From positions 124,001-188,000 of the forward strand of contig JANSXE010000005.1 of NCBI GenBank assembly GCA_024743195.1: a stretch of 64,000 bases of DNA, in the 5' to 3' direction. Below, piece by piece: positions 1 through 8,880 of this stretch (its first letter is position 1; each line of letters starts with the position of its first letter). This DNA comes from Alphaproteobacteria bacterium. Lineage in GTDB: Bacteria; Pseudomonadota; Alphaproteobacteria; UBA8366; Aestuariispiraceae. Under the pieces are notes generated by a model. That model did no database searches and was not told the DNA's origin. It was given only the letters and a program-made list of their open reading frames with translations. The position numbers and the translations under genes were made by a program.

Positions 1-1417
1 GCAGCGCGTCCGTCGCGTCGACCGTGAAGGCCTGCATGGCCGCATGACTGCCTTCGACGGGCGGCATGAAGTAGCTGAAGGAGCCGGCGTAGCCCGGAAC
101 GCCGTAGCCGTCCGACGGCGTGACGCCGGGCGTGTTGACGTAGACGTTGACCACCGCCTGGGTGGCGGCGCCGGTGACGGTGATCTCGCTCAGGCGCAAC
201 AGCGTCCGGCTCGGCTCCAACGCCACCCGGCGCTGGTCGGCCGACAGCGTCTTGTTCTCGGACGGGAAGAAGGCCCGGGTTCCGAACAGCCCCTCGGCCA
301 GCCCCGTCGCGGCGACGGCGATCGACGCCGGCCGGCCGATGCTGGCGGTCGGGCCGCCGGGGCCGCTGGCCAGCAGGACCGCCGGCGCCGCGGGATCGAC
401 CGGCGCCTCGGCCAGGCTCATCACACCCTTCTCGGACGGCGCGGCGGCGACGGCGGGCGCGACCAGCGTCTCGTAGGTGAAGCCCATCGCCCGGAAGTCG
501 ACCGCCGCGGCGGCGGTCGCATCCACCGACCGGCCGTCGGCGTTGACGAATTGGCCGTTATAGACCTGCGGCTGGCTCGGCATGGTGTTGCCGACGGTCT
601 GCCACTCCGCCCACAGGCGATCGACATTGCAGTGGTGCAGCCAGAAGATCGGGTCGAGCGGCGACATGCCGTTGCTCATGTGCCCGTTCGAACCGCCGGT
701 CAGGACATGGCCGGTGTTGTGCGGGCCGGTTTCGACCGCGTGCCAGAAATCGTTGAAGGGGCCGAGCTTCAGGATCTGCGCGATGTTCGCGGCCGTGAAG
801 TTGCCGCCGGTGTCGCGATCCTGCAGCCCGACCGTGGGCGTCAGCGCCCGGGTCCCGACGGTCCGAACCTCGACCGGGCTCCAATTGTTCGACTGGGCGT
901 TGGACGGGTCCTTCCAGTAGGTGACGTTCAGATAGTCGTTGCTGAAGAAGGGCGCCGGCAGCCGGCCCCGGATTTCCGTCCAGTCCCAATAGGCCAGCGC
1001 GAAGTCCGGCTTGCCGATCAGCTTGCCGCAGATCTCCTCGTAAAAGGTGATGTAGTTGCGATGCCAGGCGAAGAAGTCGTCCAGCCCATGCGGACAATGA
1101 CCGAGATGGATCAGCGACTGGTTGCGCCAAGTCCGCTGGTCGGTCGGGTCGCTGGCCTGCAGATCGTGCATGGCCTTCACGGCCTCGCCGTAGTCGGTGA
1201 AGAAGCTGTCGGTCGACGCCATGGTCGACGCATTGCGCCGCACCCGGAGCGTCCCGCCCTGGGCGCGGACGATCGCCGGCGCCGACAACGCCCCCGCCGT
1301 CGCGACGGCGACGGCCGCGGCCGCCCCGCCCTTCAGAACCTGTCGGCGCGAAGGACCGCCGGTCCCGCCGCTGCGCCGCATGCTCGGCTTGGCGCCAGCC
1401 TGGATTTTCCCCACCAT
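1..1417 (-). CDS. Tyrosinase family copper oxidase with Tat signal (3' end cut by window edge)
   Basis: Tyrosinases are type-3 copper enzymes that hydroxylate monophenols and oxidise diphenols to quinones. Reading from the ATG at 1417, the protein starts with a twin-arginine signal (SRRQVLKGG near residues 23-31, then a hydrophobic Ala-rich stretch), so folded export is expected. The CuA region is around residues 100-125 (LIHLGHCPHG, then FFAWHRNY). The CuB region further on has HNTGH followed by LDPIFWLHHCNVDRLW, the classic tyrosinase signature. The reading frame stays open to base 1, so the C-terminal end lies outside the window. A non-catalytic C-terminal domain follows CuB. The gene is transcribed away from mmsA across a terminator, so it is probably its own transcription unit. 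Physiological substrate unknown. Confidence 0.9.
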   Translation of the reverse strand, partial: MVGKIQAGAKPSMRRSGGTGGPSRRQVLKGGAAAAVAVATAGALSAPAIVRAQGGTLRVRRNASTMASTDSFFTDYGEAVKAMHDLQASDPTDQRTWRNQSLIHLGHCPHGLDDFFAWHRNYITFYEEICGKLIGKPDFALAYWDWTEIRGRLPAPFFSNDYLNVTYWKDPSNAQSNNWSPVEVRTVGTRALTPTVGLQDRDTGGNFTAANIAQILKLGPFNDFWHAVETGPHNTGHVLTGGSNGHMSNGMSPLDPIFWLHHCNVDRLWAEWQTVGNTMPSQPQVYNGQFVNADGRSVDATAAAAVDFRAMGFTYETLVAPAVAAAPSEKGVMSLAEAPVDPAAPAVLLASGPGGPTASIGRPASIAVAATGLAEGLFGTRAFFPSENKTLSADQRRVALEPSRTLLRLSEITVTGAATQAVVNVYVNTPGVTPSDGYGVPGYAGSFSYFMPPVEGSHAAMQAFTVDATDAL

Positions 1418-1525
1418 GATCGCGTCTCCCTGTTTGCCGCGCATGATTGCGCGCTAAACGATATTTTTTTGGATCATACTCGTTAAAGAAGCATCTGTGA
1501 AGCTTTTGCACCGGGGACGCCGCCA

Positions 1526-1560
1526 CGAAAAAAGCCGCGCCCGTTACGGGCGCGGCTTCC
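1526..1560 (-). terminator. Rho-independent terminator after mmsA
   Basis: A perfect 10-bp stem GCCGCGCCCG / CGGGCGCGGC (1534-1543 and 1547-1556) with a 3-nt loop lies just past the stop of mmsA. Read on the minus strand it is followed by a run of six T residues, which fits an intrinsic terminator for mmsA. Confidence 0.85.
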
Positions 1561-1591
1561 ATCGGCGGCCTCGCGGGGGCGAGGCGGCGGA

Positions 1592-3091
1592 TCAATCGTT
1601 GGTCGGGAAGGCGAGCTGGTGTCCCTCCTTGATGCCCGAGGGCCAGCGGGAGCTCACCGTCTTCATCTTCGTGAAGAAGCGGATCGATTCCGGCCCGTGC
1701 ATCTGGGTGTCGCCGAACTTGGAGCGCTTGGCGCCGCCGAAATTGTGGAACGCCATCGGCACCGGGATCGGCACGTTGACGCCGATCATGCCGATATCTA
1801 CCGCCGCCGTGAAGCTGCGCGCCGCGTCGCCGTCGCGGGTGAAGATGGCGACGCCGTTGCCGTATTCGTGGGCGTTGATCATGTCGACCGCGTCCTCATA
1901 GGTCGAGGGCGCCATGACCGAGAGCACCGGCCCGAAGATCTCCGTCTTGTAGATCTCCATATCGGTCTTGACCTGATCGAACAGCGTACCGCCGACGAAG
2001 TAGCCGTTCTCATAGCCCTGCAGGGCCGCGCCGCGGCCATCCACCAGGAGCGACGCCCCCTCGTCCACGCCGCGCTGGATCAGGCCCTCGACCCGCTCCT
2101 TCGCCTGACGGGTGATCAGCGGGTTGATGTCGGCATCCGGATCGTTCCACGGGCCGATCTTCAGGCCCTGGACCTTCGGCGCCAGCTTCTCGACCAGCCG
2201 CTCGGACGTCTCCTTGCCGACCGGCACGGCGACGGAGATCGCCATGCAGCGCTCGCCGGCCGAGCCGTAGCCGGCCCCGACCAGCGCGTCCACCGCCTGA
2301 TCCAGATCGGCGTCCGGCATGATGACCATGTGGTTCTTGGCGCCGCAGAAGGCCTGGACGCGTTTATTGTGGGCGCAGCCTTCGTGATAGATGTACTCGC
2401 CGACGCCGGTGGAGCCGACGAAGCTGATCGCCGGGACATCCGGATGATGCAACAGGGCGTCGACCGCCTCCTTGTCGCCGTGCACGACGTTCCAAACGCC
2501 GTCCGGCAACCCGGCTTCCTTCCACATCTCCGCCAGCATGTTGGGCGCGGAGGGGTCGCGCTCAGAGGGCTTGTTGACGTAGGCGTTGCCGCAGGCGATC
2601 GCCATGACGCCCATCCACAGCGGGATCATGACCGGGAAGTTGAACGGCGTGACGCCGCCGACGACGCCCAGCGGCTCGCGGATCGAATAGAGGTCGATGC
2701 CGCCGCCGACATTCGGATTGAACTCGCCCTTGATCAGATGCGGAATGCCGGCCGCGAACTCGATCACGTCGATGCCGCGCTGGATTTCACCGAGCGCGTC
2801 GGGCCTGGTCTTGCCGTGCTCCTTGCACATCGCCTCGGCCAGCGCCTCGCGCTTCTGAACCATCAGTTCGCGCATCCGGAAGATCACGGCCGCGCGCTTC
2901 GGCGAGGCCATCGCGCCCCAGGCTTCCTGCGCCGCCTTCGCGTTCTGGACGGCCTTGTCGACTTCCGCGGTCGAGGCGTAGGCGAGCTTGCCCGAGACCT
3001 CGCCTGTCGCCGGGTTGAAGACGTCGCCGAAGCGGCCGCTTTCGCCGTCGACATACTGGCCGCCGATGAAATGCGTGAGGGTCTGGGTCAT
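1592..3091 (-). CDS. mmsA: CoA-acylating methylmalonate-semialdehyde dehydrogenase
   Basis: This NAD-dependent aldehyde dehydrogenase converts methylmalonate semialdehyde to propionyl-CoA, and malonate semialdehyde to acetyl-CoA, at the end of valine, beta-alanine or inositol breakdown. The 499-residue length is normal for the family. The fold markers are present: FNFPVMIPLW in the N-terminal half, the NAD-binding FVGSTGVGEYI, and the catalytic cysteine in GERCMAIS. The C-terminal RFFTKMKTVSSRWP is typical of MmsA rather than of general aldehyde dehydrogenases. A perfect 20-bp palindrome sits 31-50 bases before the ATG and is a likely operator. The product feeds methylmalonyl-CoA mutase, encoded at 27.4 kb. 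Assignment to MmsA or IolA cannot be separated by sequence alone. Confidence 0.95.
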   Translation of the reverse strand: MTQTLTHFIGGQYVDGESGRFGDVFNPATGEVSGKLAYASTAEVDKAVQNAKAAQEAWGAMASPKRAAVIFRMRELMVQKREALAEAMCKEHGKTRPDALGEIQRGIDVIEFAAGIPHLIKGEFNPNVGGGIDLYSIREPLGVVGGVTPFNFPVMIPLWMGVMAIACGNAYVNKPSERDPSAPNMLAEMWKEAGLPDGVWNVVHGDKEAVDALLHHPDVPAISFVGSTGVGEYIYHEGCAHNKRVQAFCGAKNHMVIMPDADLDQAVDALVGAGYGSAGERCMAISVAVPVGKETSERLVEKLAPKVQGLKIGPWNDPDADINPLITRQAKERVEGLIQRGVDEGASLLVDGRGAALQGYENGYFVGGTLFDQVKTDMEIYKTEIFGPVLSVMAPSTYEDAVDMINAHEYGNGVAIFTRDGDAARSFTAAVDIGMIGVNVPIPVPMAFHNFGGAKRSKFGDTQMHGPESIRFFTKMKTVSSRWPSGIKEGHQLAFPTND

Positions 3092-3121
3092 GGGAACGGG
3101 GGCTCCTTACAGTCGATTTGG

Positions 3122-3141
3122 CGCCAAACGATCGTTTGGCG
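3122..3141. promoter_or_regulatory. Perfect 20-bp palindrome upstream of mmsA, probable repressor operator
   Basis: The sequence CGCCAAACGATCGTTTGGCG is fully self-complementary and lies between the stop of the dioxygenase gene and the start of mmsA. Size, symmetry and the AAACGATCGTTT core resemble operators of TetR-type repressors. No TetR gene is next to it, so the regulator is unknown. Confidence 0.6.
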
Positions 3142-3179
3142 TTCTTGGCATAGGGTTTTAAGCGTCGCGCGCCGACGCC

Positions 3180-4325
3180 TCAAGCCGCCTTGCGCGCCTG
3201 CGACCGGCGCAGTGTCCTGAGCCGGCTCTCGAAGTCCTCGCGGTTGTGATAGGCGCCGCAGAGCCGCCGCCGGCCGCTATAGGCGAGCCGGCCGTGCAGC
3301 GTCCGCCAATTGTCGAACAGCAGCACGCCCCCGGGGCGCAGGCCGAAGACGAGCTGGCGCGCCGGTTCGCTCGCCATGCGATGGAATAGACCATAGGCGT
3401 CATAAAAGGCCCGCTGCTCCGCTTCCGGCAGCAGGAACGGCGCGCGGTCGTGATGGTTGAAGCTGACCTGCTCGACCCGGCCCGCGGCGTCGAGCCGGAT
3501 GACCGGCCGGCGCGCCTCCAGATGCACGCCGTCCTCCAGATAGCGGGCCGGAACCGGAATCGTGCTCAAGGCCGCGAAGGCTTCCGGATGGTCGCGGCGG
3601 ACGTCTTCCGCGATCGCGAAAGCGTCCACCAGGACGCTCTCGCCGCCCTCGCCGTCGAACTCGATCACGTGGAACATCTGCAGGCCCGGCGCGTCGATCG
3701 AATAGGTGGAATCCGTATGCGGCGTGATGGCGAGCGGCGTGTAGGCCGTGTCCGCGTGCTCCATGTTCGCGGCCGCGTCCCAGAAATCGCCGAAGATCGT
3801 CTGGCGCAGATAGGCGATGCGCTCGGCCAGGTCCCGGGTCGCGTCGGGCGTGGGCGGGACGCCGTCCACCAGACAGAAGCCGACGCGCTCTACGGTCTCG
3901 AGCCAGTCCAGCATACCGGCGTCGCCGGCGCGGACGGCCGCATAGGGAACGGTGGGCAGTCCGTCGGGAAAGGCGGCGTCGGGCCACAGGCTGCGCGCGG
4001 TCTCGGGCGCGCCGCCGTCGTCGACGCCGGCGAGCAGGTCGGCGGAGAGCCGGCTCTCATGATCCTCCGACCGCCAGACCACGCGCAACGTCCGGCCGCC
4101 CTCGGCGGGCCCCGCCCCGGCCGCCAGCACCGGCGCGTCGAAGGCGAAGACGTCGACCAGACGCTGCTGCGTCTCCGGGTGGAGGCAGTCCGGCGTTTCG
4201 CAGTGGTCGCGCAGCCACAGCGACGGGAACCGTCGCGCGCGGCCGTCCGAAAACCGGACCTCGACGATCGCGCCGTCGTCCAGAACCGCCGCCGCCGCAA
4301 TCGCAACCGGACCCGCCTGCGTCAT
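3180..4325 (-). CDS. Gamma-butyrobetaine / trimethyllysine dioxygenase family protein
   Basis: A 2-oxoglutarate and Fe(II)-dependent hydroxylase of the BBOX/TauD group, 381 residues. The N-terminal part holds the small zinc-type domain of this family, with LWLRDHCETPDCLHP near residues 35-50. The catalytic domain has the iron-binding HTDSTYSID and the distal histidine and arginine region near the C-terminus (LLFDNWRTLHGRLAYSGRR). Known members hydroxylate gamma-butyrobetaine to carnitine, or trimethyllysine. The start is taken at the ATG at 4325 because GGAGAGGAG lies about 7 bases upstream; an earlier TTG would overlap that ribosome site. It precedes mmsA on the same strand but is separated from it by the palindrome. 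No carnitine gene adjoins it, so the exact substrate is open. Confidence 0.82.
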   Translation of the reverse strand: MTQAGPVAIAAAAVLDDGAIVEVRFSDGRARRFPSLWLRDHCETPDCLHPETQQRLVDVFAFDAPVLAAGAGPAEGGRTLRVVWRSEDHESRLSADLLAGVDDGGAPETARSLWPDAAFPDGLPTVPYAAVRAGDAGMLDWLETVERVGFCLVDGVPPTPDATRDLAERIAYLRQTIFGDFWDAAANMEHADTAYTPLAITPHTDSTYSIDAPGLQMFHVIEFDGEGGESVLVDAFAIAEDVRRDHPEAFAALSTIPVPARYLEDGVHLEARRPVIRLDAAGRVEQVSFNHHDRAPFLLPEAEQRAFYDAYGLFHRMASEPARQLVFGLRPGGVLLFDNWRTLHGRLAYSGRRRLCGAYHNREDFESRLRTLRRSQARKAA

Positions 4326-4644
4326 CCCGTCGCTCCTCTCCAAAGAATGCCGGGGCCGCCGTCGAGCGACGGCCGCGCGGGAAGTGTCCCAAAGCCGGTC
4401 CGGACAGGCAAGACGCCAGCCAGCCGCCGCCCTCTGGGCCAGCGCCGCACGGAATTCGGCCGCACAGCGCGCCTGTCTCGAAAGACCTTGAAAAAGCGCG
4501 CGGAAAGAGCGATATAAGCCTCGCTATCGTTTGCCAATCGACTTCGCCGTCCGTCTTCTCAGGCTGCCGGTTACCGCGATTCAAACCGACAAGCCACAGC
4601 CGCGGCATACCGCGCGCGGCGTCCTATATGAGGAGACACGGAAC
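4326..4644. other. Divergent intergenic region, dioxygenase / cold-shock gene
   Basis: This 319-base gap separates divergent genes and must hold both promoters. The part from about 4500 onward is less GC-rich than its surroundings and could be the long 5' leader usual for cold-shock genes. The sequence AGGAGACACGGAAC at 4631-4644 is the ribosome site of the cold-shock gene. I see no convincing riboswitch or repeat. Confidence 0.5.
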
Positions 4645-4851
4645 ATGGCCACTGGCACCGTGAAATGGTTCAACGCCACCAAGGGCTTCGGCTTCATCGA
4701 GCCGGAGGACGGCTCGAAGGACGTCTTCCTGCACATCTCGGCCGTCGAGCGCGCCGGGCTGCAGAGCCCCGCTGAGGGCCAGAAGATCCAGTTCGAGCTC
4801 GAGACCGGCCGCGACGGCCGCGCCTCGGCTGGCAACATCAGCTACCTCTAA
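4645..4851 (+). CDS. cspA: Cold-shock domain protein, CspA family
   Basis: A 68-residue single cold-shock domain that binds single-stranded nucleic acid and acts as an RNA chaperone. The RNP1 motif [10 protein letters not shown] and RNP2 motif VFLHISAVE are both intact, after the standard [14 protein letters not shown] opening. The start at 4645 is set by the AGGAGA ribosome site at 4631 and the family's usual length; the frame is open further upstream but that extension is not homologous to anything. A strong terminator follows about 47 bases after the stop. It is monocistronic. Several paralogues are normal in alphaproteobacteria, so cold inducibility cannot be assumed. Confidence 0.96.
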   Translation: MATGTVKWFNATKGFGFIEPEDGSKDVFLHISAVERAGLQSPAEGQKIQFELETGRDGRASAGNISYL

Positions 4852-4897
4852 GCTGAAGGCCGGGCGCGCGCGTTCGCGCGTCGCGCCGCCGAACCGG

Positions 4898-4934
4898 AAA
4901 ACCCCGCGGGTCAACGCCCGCGGGGTTTTTCTTT
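4898..4934. terminator. Bidirectional intrinsic terminator, cspA / DUF3179 gene
   Basis: The stem CCCCGCGGG / CCCGCGGGG (4902-4910, 4917-4925) is flanked by AAAA on the left and TTTTT on the right. It can therefore end transcription of both convergent genes. Confidence 0.9.
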
Positions 4935-4946
4935 GTCGAAAGGCGC

Positions 4947-5930
<984 letters not shown>

Positions 5931-5992
5931 ACGCCCCAAGATGGGCGCCCGCCCGGTCACCTGCAATTCAAAGCCGCGTGAAGCCTCTGCGA

Positions 5993-6457
5993 TCAGCCGC
6001 GACCGCGATAGGGGGCGACGCCCTGATCCGGAACCCAAAGCCCCTCCGGCGGCGCGCCGGTCTGCCAGAACACGTCGATCGGGATGCCGCCGCGCGGATA
6101 CCAATAGCCGCCGATTCTGAGCCAGCGGGGCGCGGCGGCCTCGACGATCCGGCGGCCGATCATCACCGTGGTCTCCTCATGAAAGGCGCCGTGGTTGCGG
6201 AAGGACTGAAGGAAGAGCTTGAGCGACTTGGATTCGACCAGCAGCGCGTCCGGCGCGTAGTCGATCACCAGATGGCCGAAATCCGGCTGACCGGTGACCG
6301 GGCAGAGCGACGTGAACTCCGGACAGGCGAACCGCGCAAGATAGTCCACGTCAGCCTGCACGTTCTCCACCGTCTCCAGAACGGCGTCGTCCGGCGAGGC
6401 GGGGACGGCGCTCGAGGCCCCGAGCTGACTGGCGGTGCGATAGCGGCTTTCGGTCAT
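5993..6457 (-). CDS. queF: NADPH-dependent 7-cyano-7-deazaguanine reductase
   Basis: QueF reduces the nitrile of preQ0 to the amine preQ1, the base that Tgt inserts into tRNA. The 154-residue length marks the short, single-domain class. The catalytic cysteine lies in [16 protein letters not shown], and the QueF signature [19 protein letters not shown] follows, with glutamate and histidine for substrate binding. The C-terminal [14 protein letters not shown] is also typical. The start ATG at 6457 gives the family's usual N-terminus; a much longer open frame upstream has no homology. It is separate from the yhhQ-queA-tgt-queG block at 35-39 kb, but acts immediately before Tgt in the same pathway. 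Confidence 0.95.
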   Translation of the reverse strand: MTESRYRTASQLGASSAVPASPDDAVLETVENVQADVDYLARFACPEFTSLCPVTGQPDFGHLVIDYAPDALLVESKSLKLFLQSFRNHGAFHEETTVMIGRRIVEAAAPRWLRIGGYWYPRGGIPIDVFWQTGAPPEGLWVPDQGVAPYRGRG

Positions 6458-6657
6458 GGCGGGCTCACTGACTGGCGCGTGCGAAGCGCGGGGCGTGCGG
6501 TCGCCCTTATGGGCCGCGCACCCGGCGTCTGTCAAAACCGGGCGCCCAGCCGACCAGGCGAGAGCCGCCGCCAAGGCGACCCGCCTTATCTTTTGAATGC
6601 ATAAAGCATTTTCTGCTATCATAACGAGATTTCGGAGCGCGGGGGGCGGGAAGCGCG

Positions 6658-7770
6658 ATGACCAAACAGACGCTCGACGAGGAGGAGCGCGCGGCGGCGG
6701 CCGCCGCGCTGGGGGTCGATTGGTCCGCGTTCCAGGATGCGGAGCGGCTCCTGACCTACGCCGCGGCCGCCGGCAAAGGATTGCCGGAGCGGTTCGCGCA
6801 GGCGCTGTCGACGGTCCGGCGGCGCATCGATGCACGGGCGCGCGGCGGCTCGATCGAGAGCGCCGCGCCGCCTTCGCCCTCTGCGGGCGGCGCCGAGGGC
6901 GCGCCCGGCCCGACGCCCTCCGACCAGGGCGAGGCGGGCCAAAGCAAGGCGGGCCAAAGCAAGGCGGGCCAAAGCAAGGCGGGTCAAAGCAAGGCGGGTC
7001 AAAGCAAGGCGGGTCGGGAGGAAGCCTGCGAGAAAGGGGACGCGTCGGCGGATGCGGCCGTCCTGTTCCTGACCGCCTATGACGGCCTCGTCGCCGCCCT
7101 GGCCCCGGTGACGGCGCAAAGCCTGCGAGACAGCCTGCCGCCGCACCAGGGCAACGGCAGGGCGCGGACCGCGATGCGGTTCCTGTGGGCGCTGGCGGCG
7201 CTGTTCATCGCCCTGGTGTTCTTCGTCGAGGTCTTCATGAGCAAAATCGGCCTGCATCTGGCTCAGGCTTCGGGCGATCAGACCGCGTTGCCGATCTGGC
7301 AGATCCTGGTGCTGCATGCGGCCCCCTTCGCCTATGGCGGCTTCGGGGCGTCGGTCTATCTGCTGCGCAGTTGCGACCGGGCGATCGACGCGCGCAGCTT
7401 CTCCGCGGAGAGCCTGGCGGACTACCGCACGCGCTTCCTGCTGGGCGTGATCGCCGGCGGGATGGTGCTTCTGTTCGTCGAGCAATTGATCGACGACGGG
7501 GCCCAGATCAACCTGTCCTCCGCGGCGCTCGCCTTCCTCGCCGGCTACAAGGTCGAGTTCCTGTACGATGCGGTGGACCGAGTGATTGGAGCCATCCTGC
7601 CCAAGGTGGGCGTGGAGAGCGCGGCGCGGGCCGGGCCGACGGCGGCGCCGATCGACCCGCAGACGCTGCTCGCCTTCATCGACCGCGCCCAGTCGCCGGA
7701 GGCCAAGGAGGCCGCCCGCACCCTGTTGGAGACCATAGCGCCGGCGCAGAAGTCGCCCGGGCCGTCTTGA
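6658..7770 (+). CDS. Unknown integral membrane protein with a repeat-coded linker
   Basis: I do not recognise the family. The 370-residue protein has a charged Ala-rich N-terminal part (about 1-90), a low-complexity linker (about 90-125) made of five QSKAG units, then a membrane part. Hydrophobic segments are near residues 178-195 ([19 protein letters not shown]), 220-240 ([21 protein letters not shown]) and 260-300 ([19 protein letters not shown], then an Ala-rich segment). The tail after about 310 is soluble. The linker is encoded by a perfect 15-bp tandem repeat, so copy number could vary without breaking the frame. The stop lies 12 bases from the convergent fghA stop. The upstream 200 bases hold a short AT-rich stretch at 6590-6625 that could be its promoter. 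Confidence 0.75.
   Translation: MTKQTLDEEERAAAAAALGVDWSAFQDAERLLTYAAAAGKGLPERFAQALSTVRRRIDARARGGSIESAAPPSPSAGGAEGAPGPTPSDQGEAGQSKAGQSKAGQSKAGQSKAGQSKAGREEACEKGDASADAAVLFLTAYDGLVAALAPVTAQSLRDSLPPHQGNGRARTAMRFLWALAALFIALVFFVEVFMSKIGLHLAQASGDQTALPIWQILVLHAAPFAYGGFGASVYLLRSCDRAIDARSFSAESLADYRTRFLLGVIAGGMVLLFVEQLIDDGAQINLSSAALAFLAGYKVEFLYDAVDRVIGAILPKVGVESAARAGPTAAPIDPQTLLAFIDRAQSPEAKEAARTLLETIAPAQKSPGPS
6940..7014 (+). repeat. In-frame 15-bp minisatellite, five copies
   Basis: Five adjacent copies of CAAAGCAAGGCGGG(C/T), at 6940, 6955, 6970, 6985 and 7000, encode Gln-Ser-Lys-Ala-Gly units in the membrane protein. The first two end in C and the last three in T; otherwise they are identical, which points to recent slippage. 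Confidence 0.95.
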
Positions 7771-7782
7771 TCGGCGCGCGGG

Positions 7783-8625
7783 TCAGTCCGCGCCCAGCCG
7801 CTCCGCGTGCCAGGCGAAATGCTCGCCCAGGAAGGTGGCGATGAAGAAATAGCTGTGGTCGTAGCCCTGCTGATAGCGCAGCTCCAGCGGAACGCCGGCT
7901 CGGTTGCAAGCCTCCTGAAACAGACCGGGGCGCAGATGCTCGGCCAGGAACTGGTCCGCCTCGCCCTGGTCGATCAGGATGTCGGAATGCCAGCCGCGTT
8001 CCTCCAGAAGGCTGCAGGAATCGTAGGCGCGCCAGGCCTCCTCGTCGGTTCCGAGATAGCCCGTCAGCGCCTTCTGGCCCCAGGGAACCCGGCTCGGCGC
8101 GACGATCGGCGCGAAGGCCGAGACGGAGCGATAGCGCTCCGGATGCTTGAGCGCGATGGTCAAGGCCCCGTGGCCGCCCATCGAATGGCCGAAGATCCCG
8201 CGCCGGTCTCCGTCGAAGCCGAACGCCTCCTCGACAAGCGCCGGCAGTTCGTGGGCGACGTAGCTGTACATGCGGTAGTTCTTGGACCAGGGCTCCGCCG
8301 TCGCGTCGACATAGAAGCCGGCGCCGCTGCCGAAGTCGTAACTGTCTTCGTCCGGCACGCGCTCGCCGCGCGGGCTCGTGTCCGGCGCGACGACGGCGAT
8401 CCCGTACTCCGCCGCCCAGCGCTGGGCGCCCGCCTTGACCGTGAAATTCTCCTCCGTGCAGGTCAGGCCGGACAGCCAGTAAAGCACCGGCGGCGGCCCC
8501 TCCAGCCCCTCCGGCGGGTGATAGACGGAGACGCGCATCGGCGTCCCCGTCTCCCGGCTGTCATGCCGGTAGACCGCCTGGATCCCGCCGAAGCACTTGT
8601 TCTCGCTGATCGTCTCGAAGGTCAT
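7783..8625 (-). CDS. fghA: S-formylglutathione hydrolase
   Basis: FghA hydrolyses S-formylglutathione to formate and glutathione, the second step of glutathione-dependent formaldehyde detoxification. The 280-residue esterase D-type alpha/beta hydrolase has the family markers: YWLSGLTCTEENF (oxyanion region) near residue 50, the nucleophile elbow GHSMGGHGAL near 145, an aspartate in LIDQGEADQFL, and the catalytic histidine in GYDHSYFF near 255. Its ATG overlaps the TGA of the upstream small gene by four bases, so it is probably translationally coupled. AdhC, the preceding enzyme of the pathway, is two genes upstream in the same operon. Confidence 0.96.
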   Translation of the reverse strand: MTFETISENKCFGGIQAVYRHDSRETGTPMRVSVYHPPEGLEGPPPVLYWLSGLTCTEENFTVKAGAQRWAAEYGIAVVAPDTSPRGERVPDEDSYDFGSGAGFYVDATAEPWSKNYRMYSYVAHELPALVEEAFGFDGDRRGIFGHSMGGHGALTIALKHPERYRSVSAFAPIVAPSRVPWGQKALTGYLGTDEEAWRAYDSCSLLEERGWHSDILIDQGEADQFLAEHLRPGLFQEACNRAGVPLELRYQQGYDHSYFFIATFLGEHFAWHAERLGAD

Positions 8626-8858
8626 CTTAAACCCATCTCATCCCGAAGAATTCGCATAAGTTCTGCTGCCGTTTCTTCAGTAAATTGAAGGCTCTGGCTC
8701 TTCTTCCCCGGCGCCTGGCGTTGATCAGATCCATAAGAGTCGATCTGCAAGACCTTCTTTCCGCCATCTAGCCCAAAAACTGTGTACGAGGCGGTGGCAG
8801 GTTCATGCAGCGAGTTTCGCTCCATCTGCTTCCGTTCGAGCCGATCAACTCGGGCCAT
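8622..8858 (-). CDS. Small conserved protein of unknown function between adhC and fghA
   Basis: A 78-residue soluble protein with no signal peptide or membrane segment. It contains VFGLDGGKKVLQIDSYGS, a lysine-rich APGKKSQSLQF and a helical C-terminus (TEETAAELMRILRDEMG). I recognise this as a widespread small family without an assigned role. The ribosome site GAGAGAGG is 5-6 bases before the ATG. It starts 22 bases after adhC stops and overlaps fghA by ATGA, so it sits squarely inside the formaldehyde operon. Its DNA is visibly poorer in G and C than adhC and fghA on either side (many AAA, TTT and ATA triplets), which suggests later insertion. It is real by coupling and codon structure, but its function is unknown. 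Confidence 0.72.
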   Translation of the reverse strand: MARVDRLERKQMERNSLHEPATASYTVFGLDGGKKVLQIDSYGSDQRQAPGKKSQSLQFTEETAAELMRILRDEMGLR

Positions 8859-8880
8859 TCGAAGCCTCTCTCAAATAGTC

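Noticed and set aside
1450-1490. Second TetR-type operator near the tyrosinase start (TAAACGAT ... TCGTTA)
   Set aside because: The half-sites are too far apart (over 20 bases) and not symmetric enough compared with the mmsA palindrome.
558-1595. 345-residue minus-strand frame over the tyrosinase
   Set aside because: Different frame from the tyrosinase, which has CuA and CuB motifs; this one has none.
6458-6657. Extended N-terminus of QueF (open to 6835)
   Set aside because: The extra residues are Arg/Pro-rich low-complexity sequence with no homology; the start at 6457 matches the family length.
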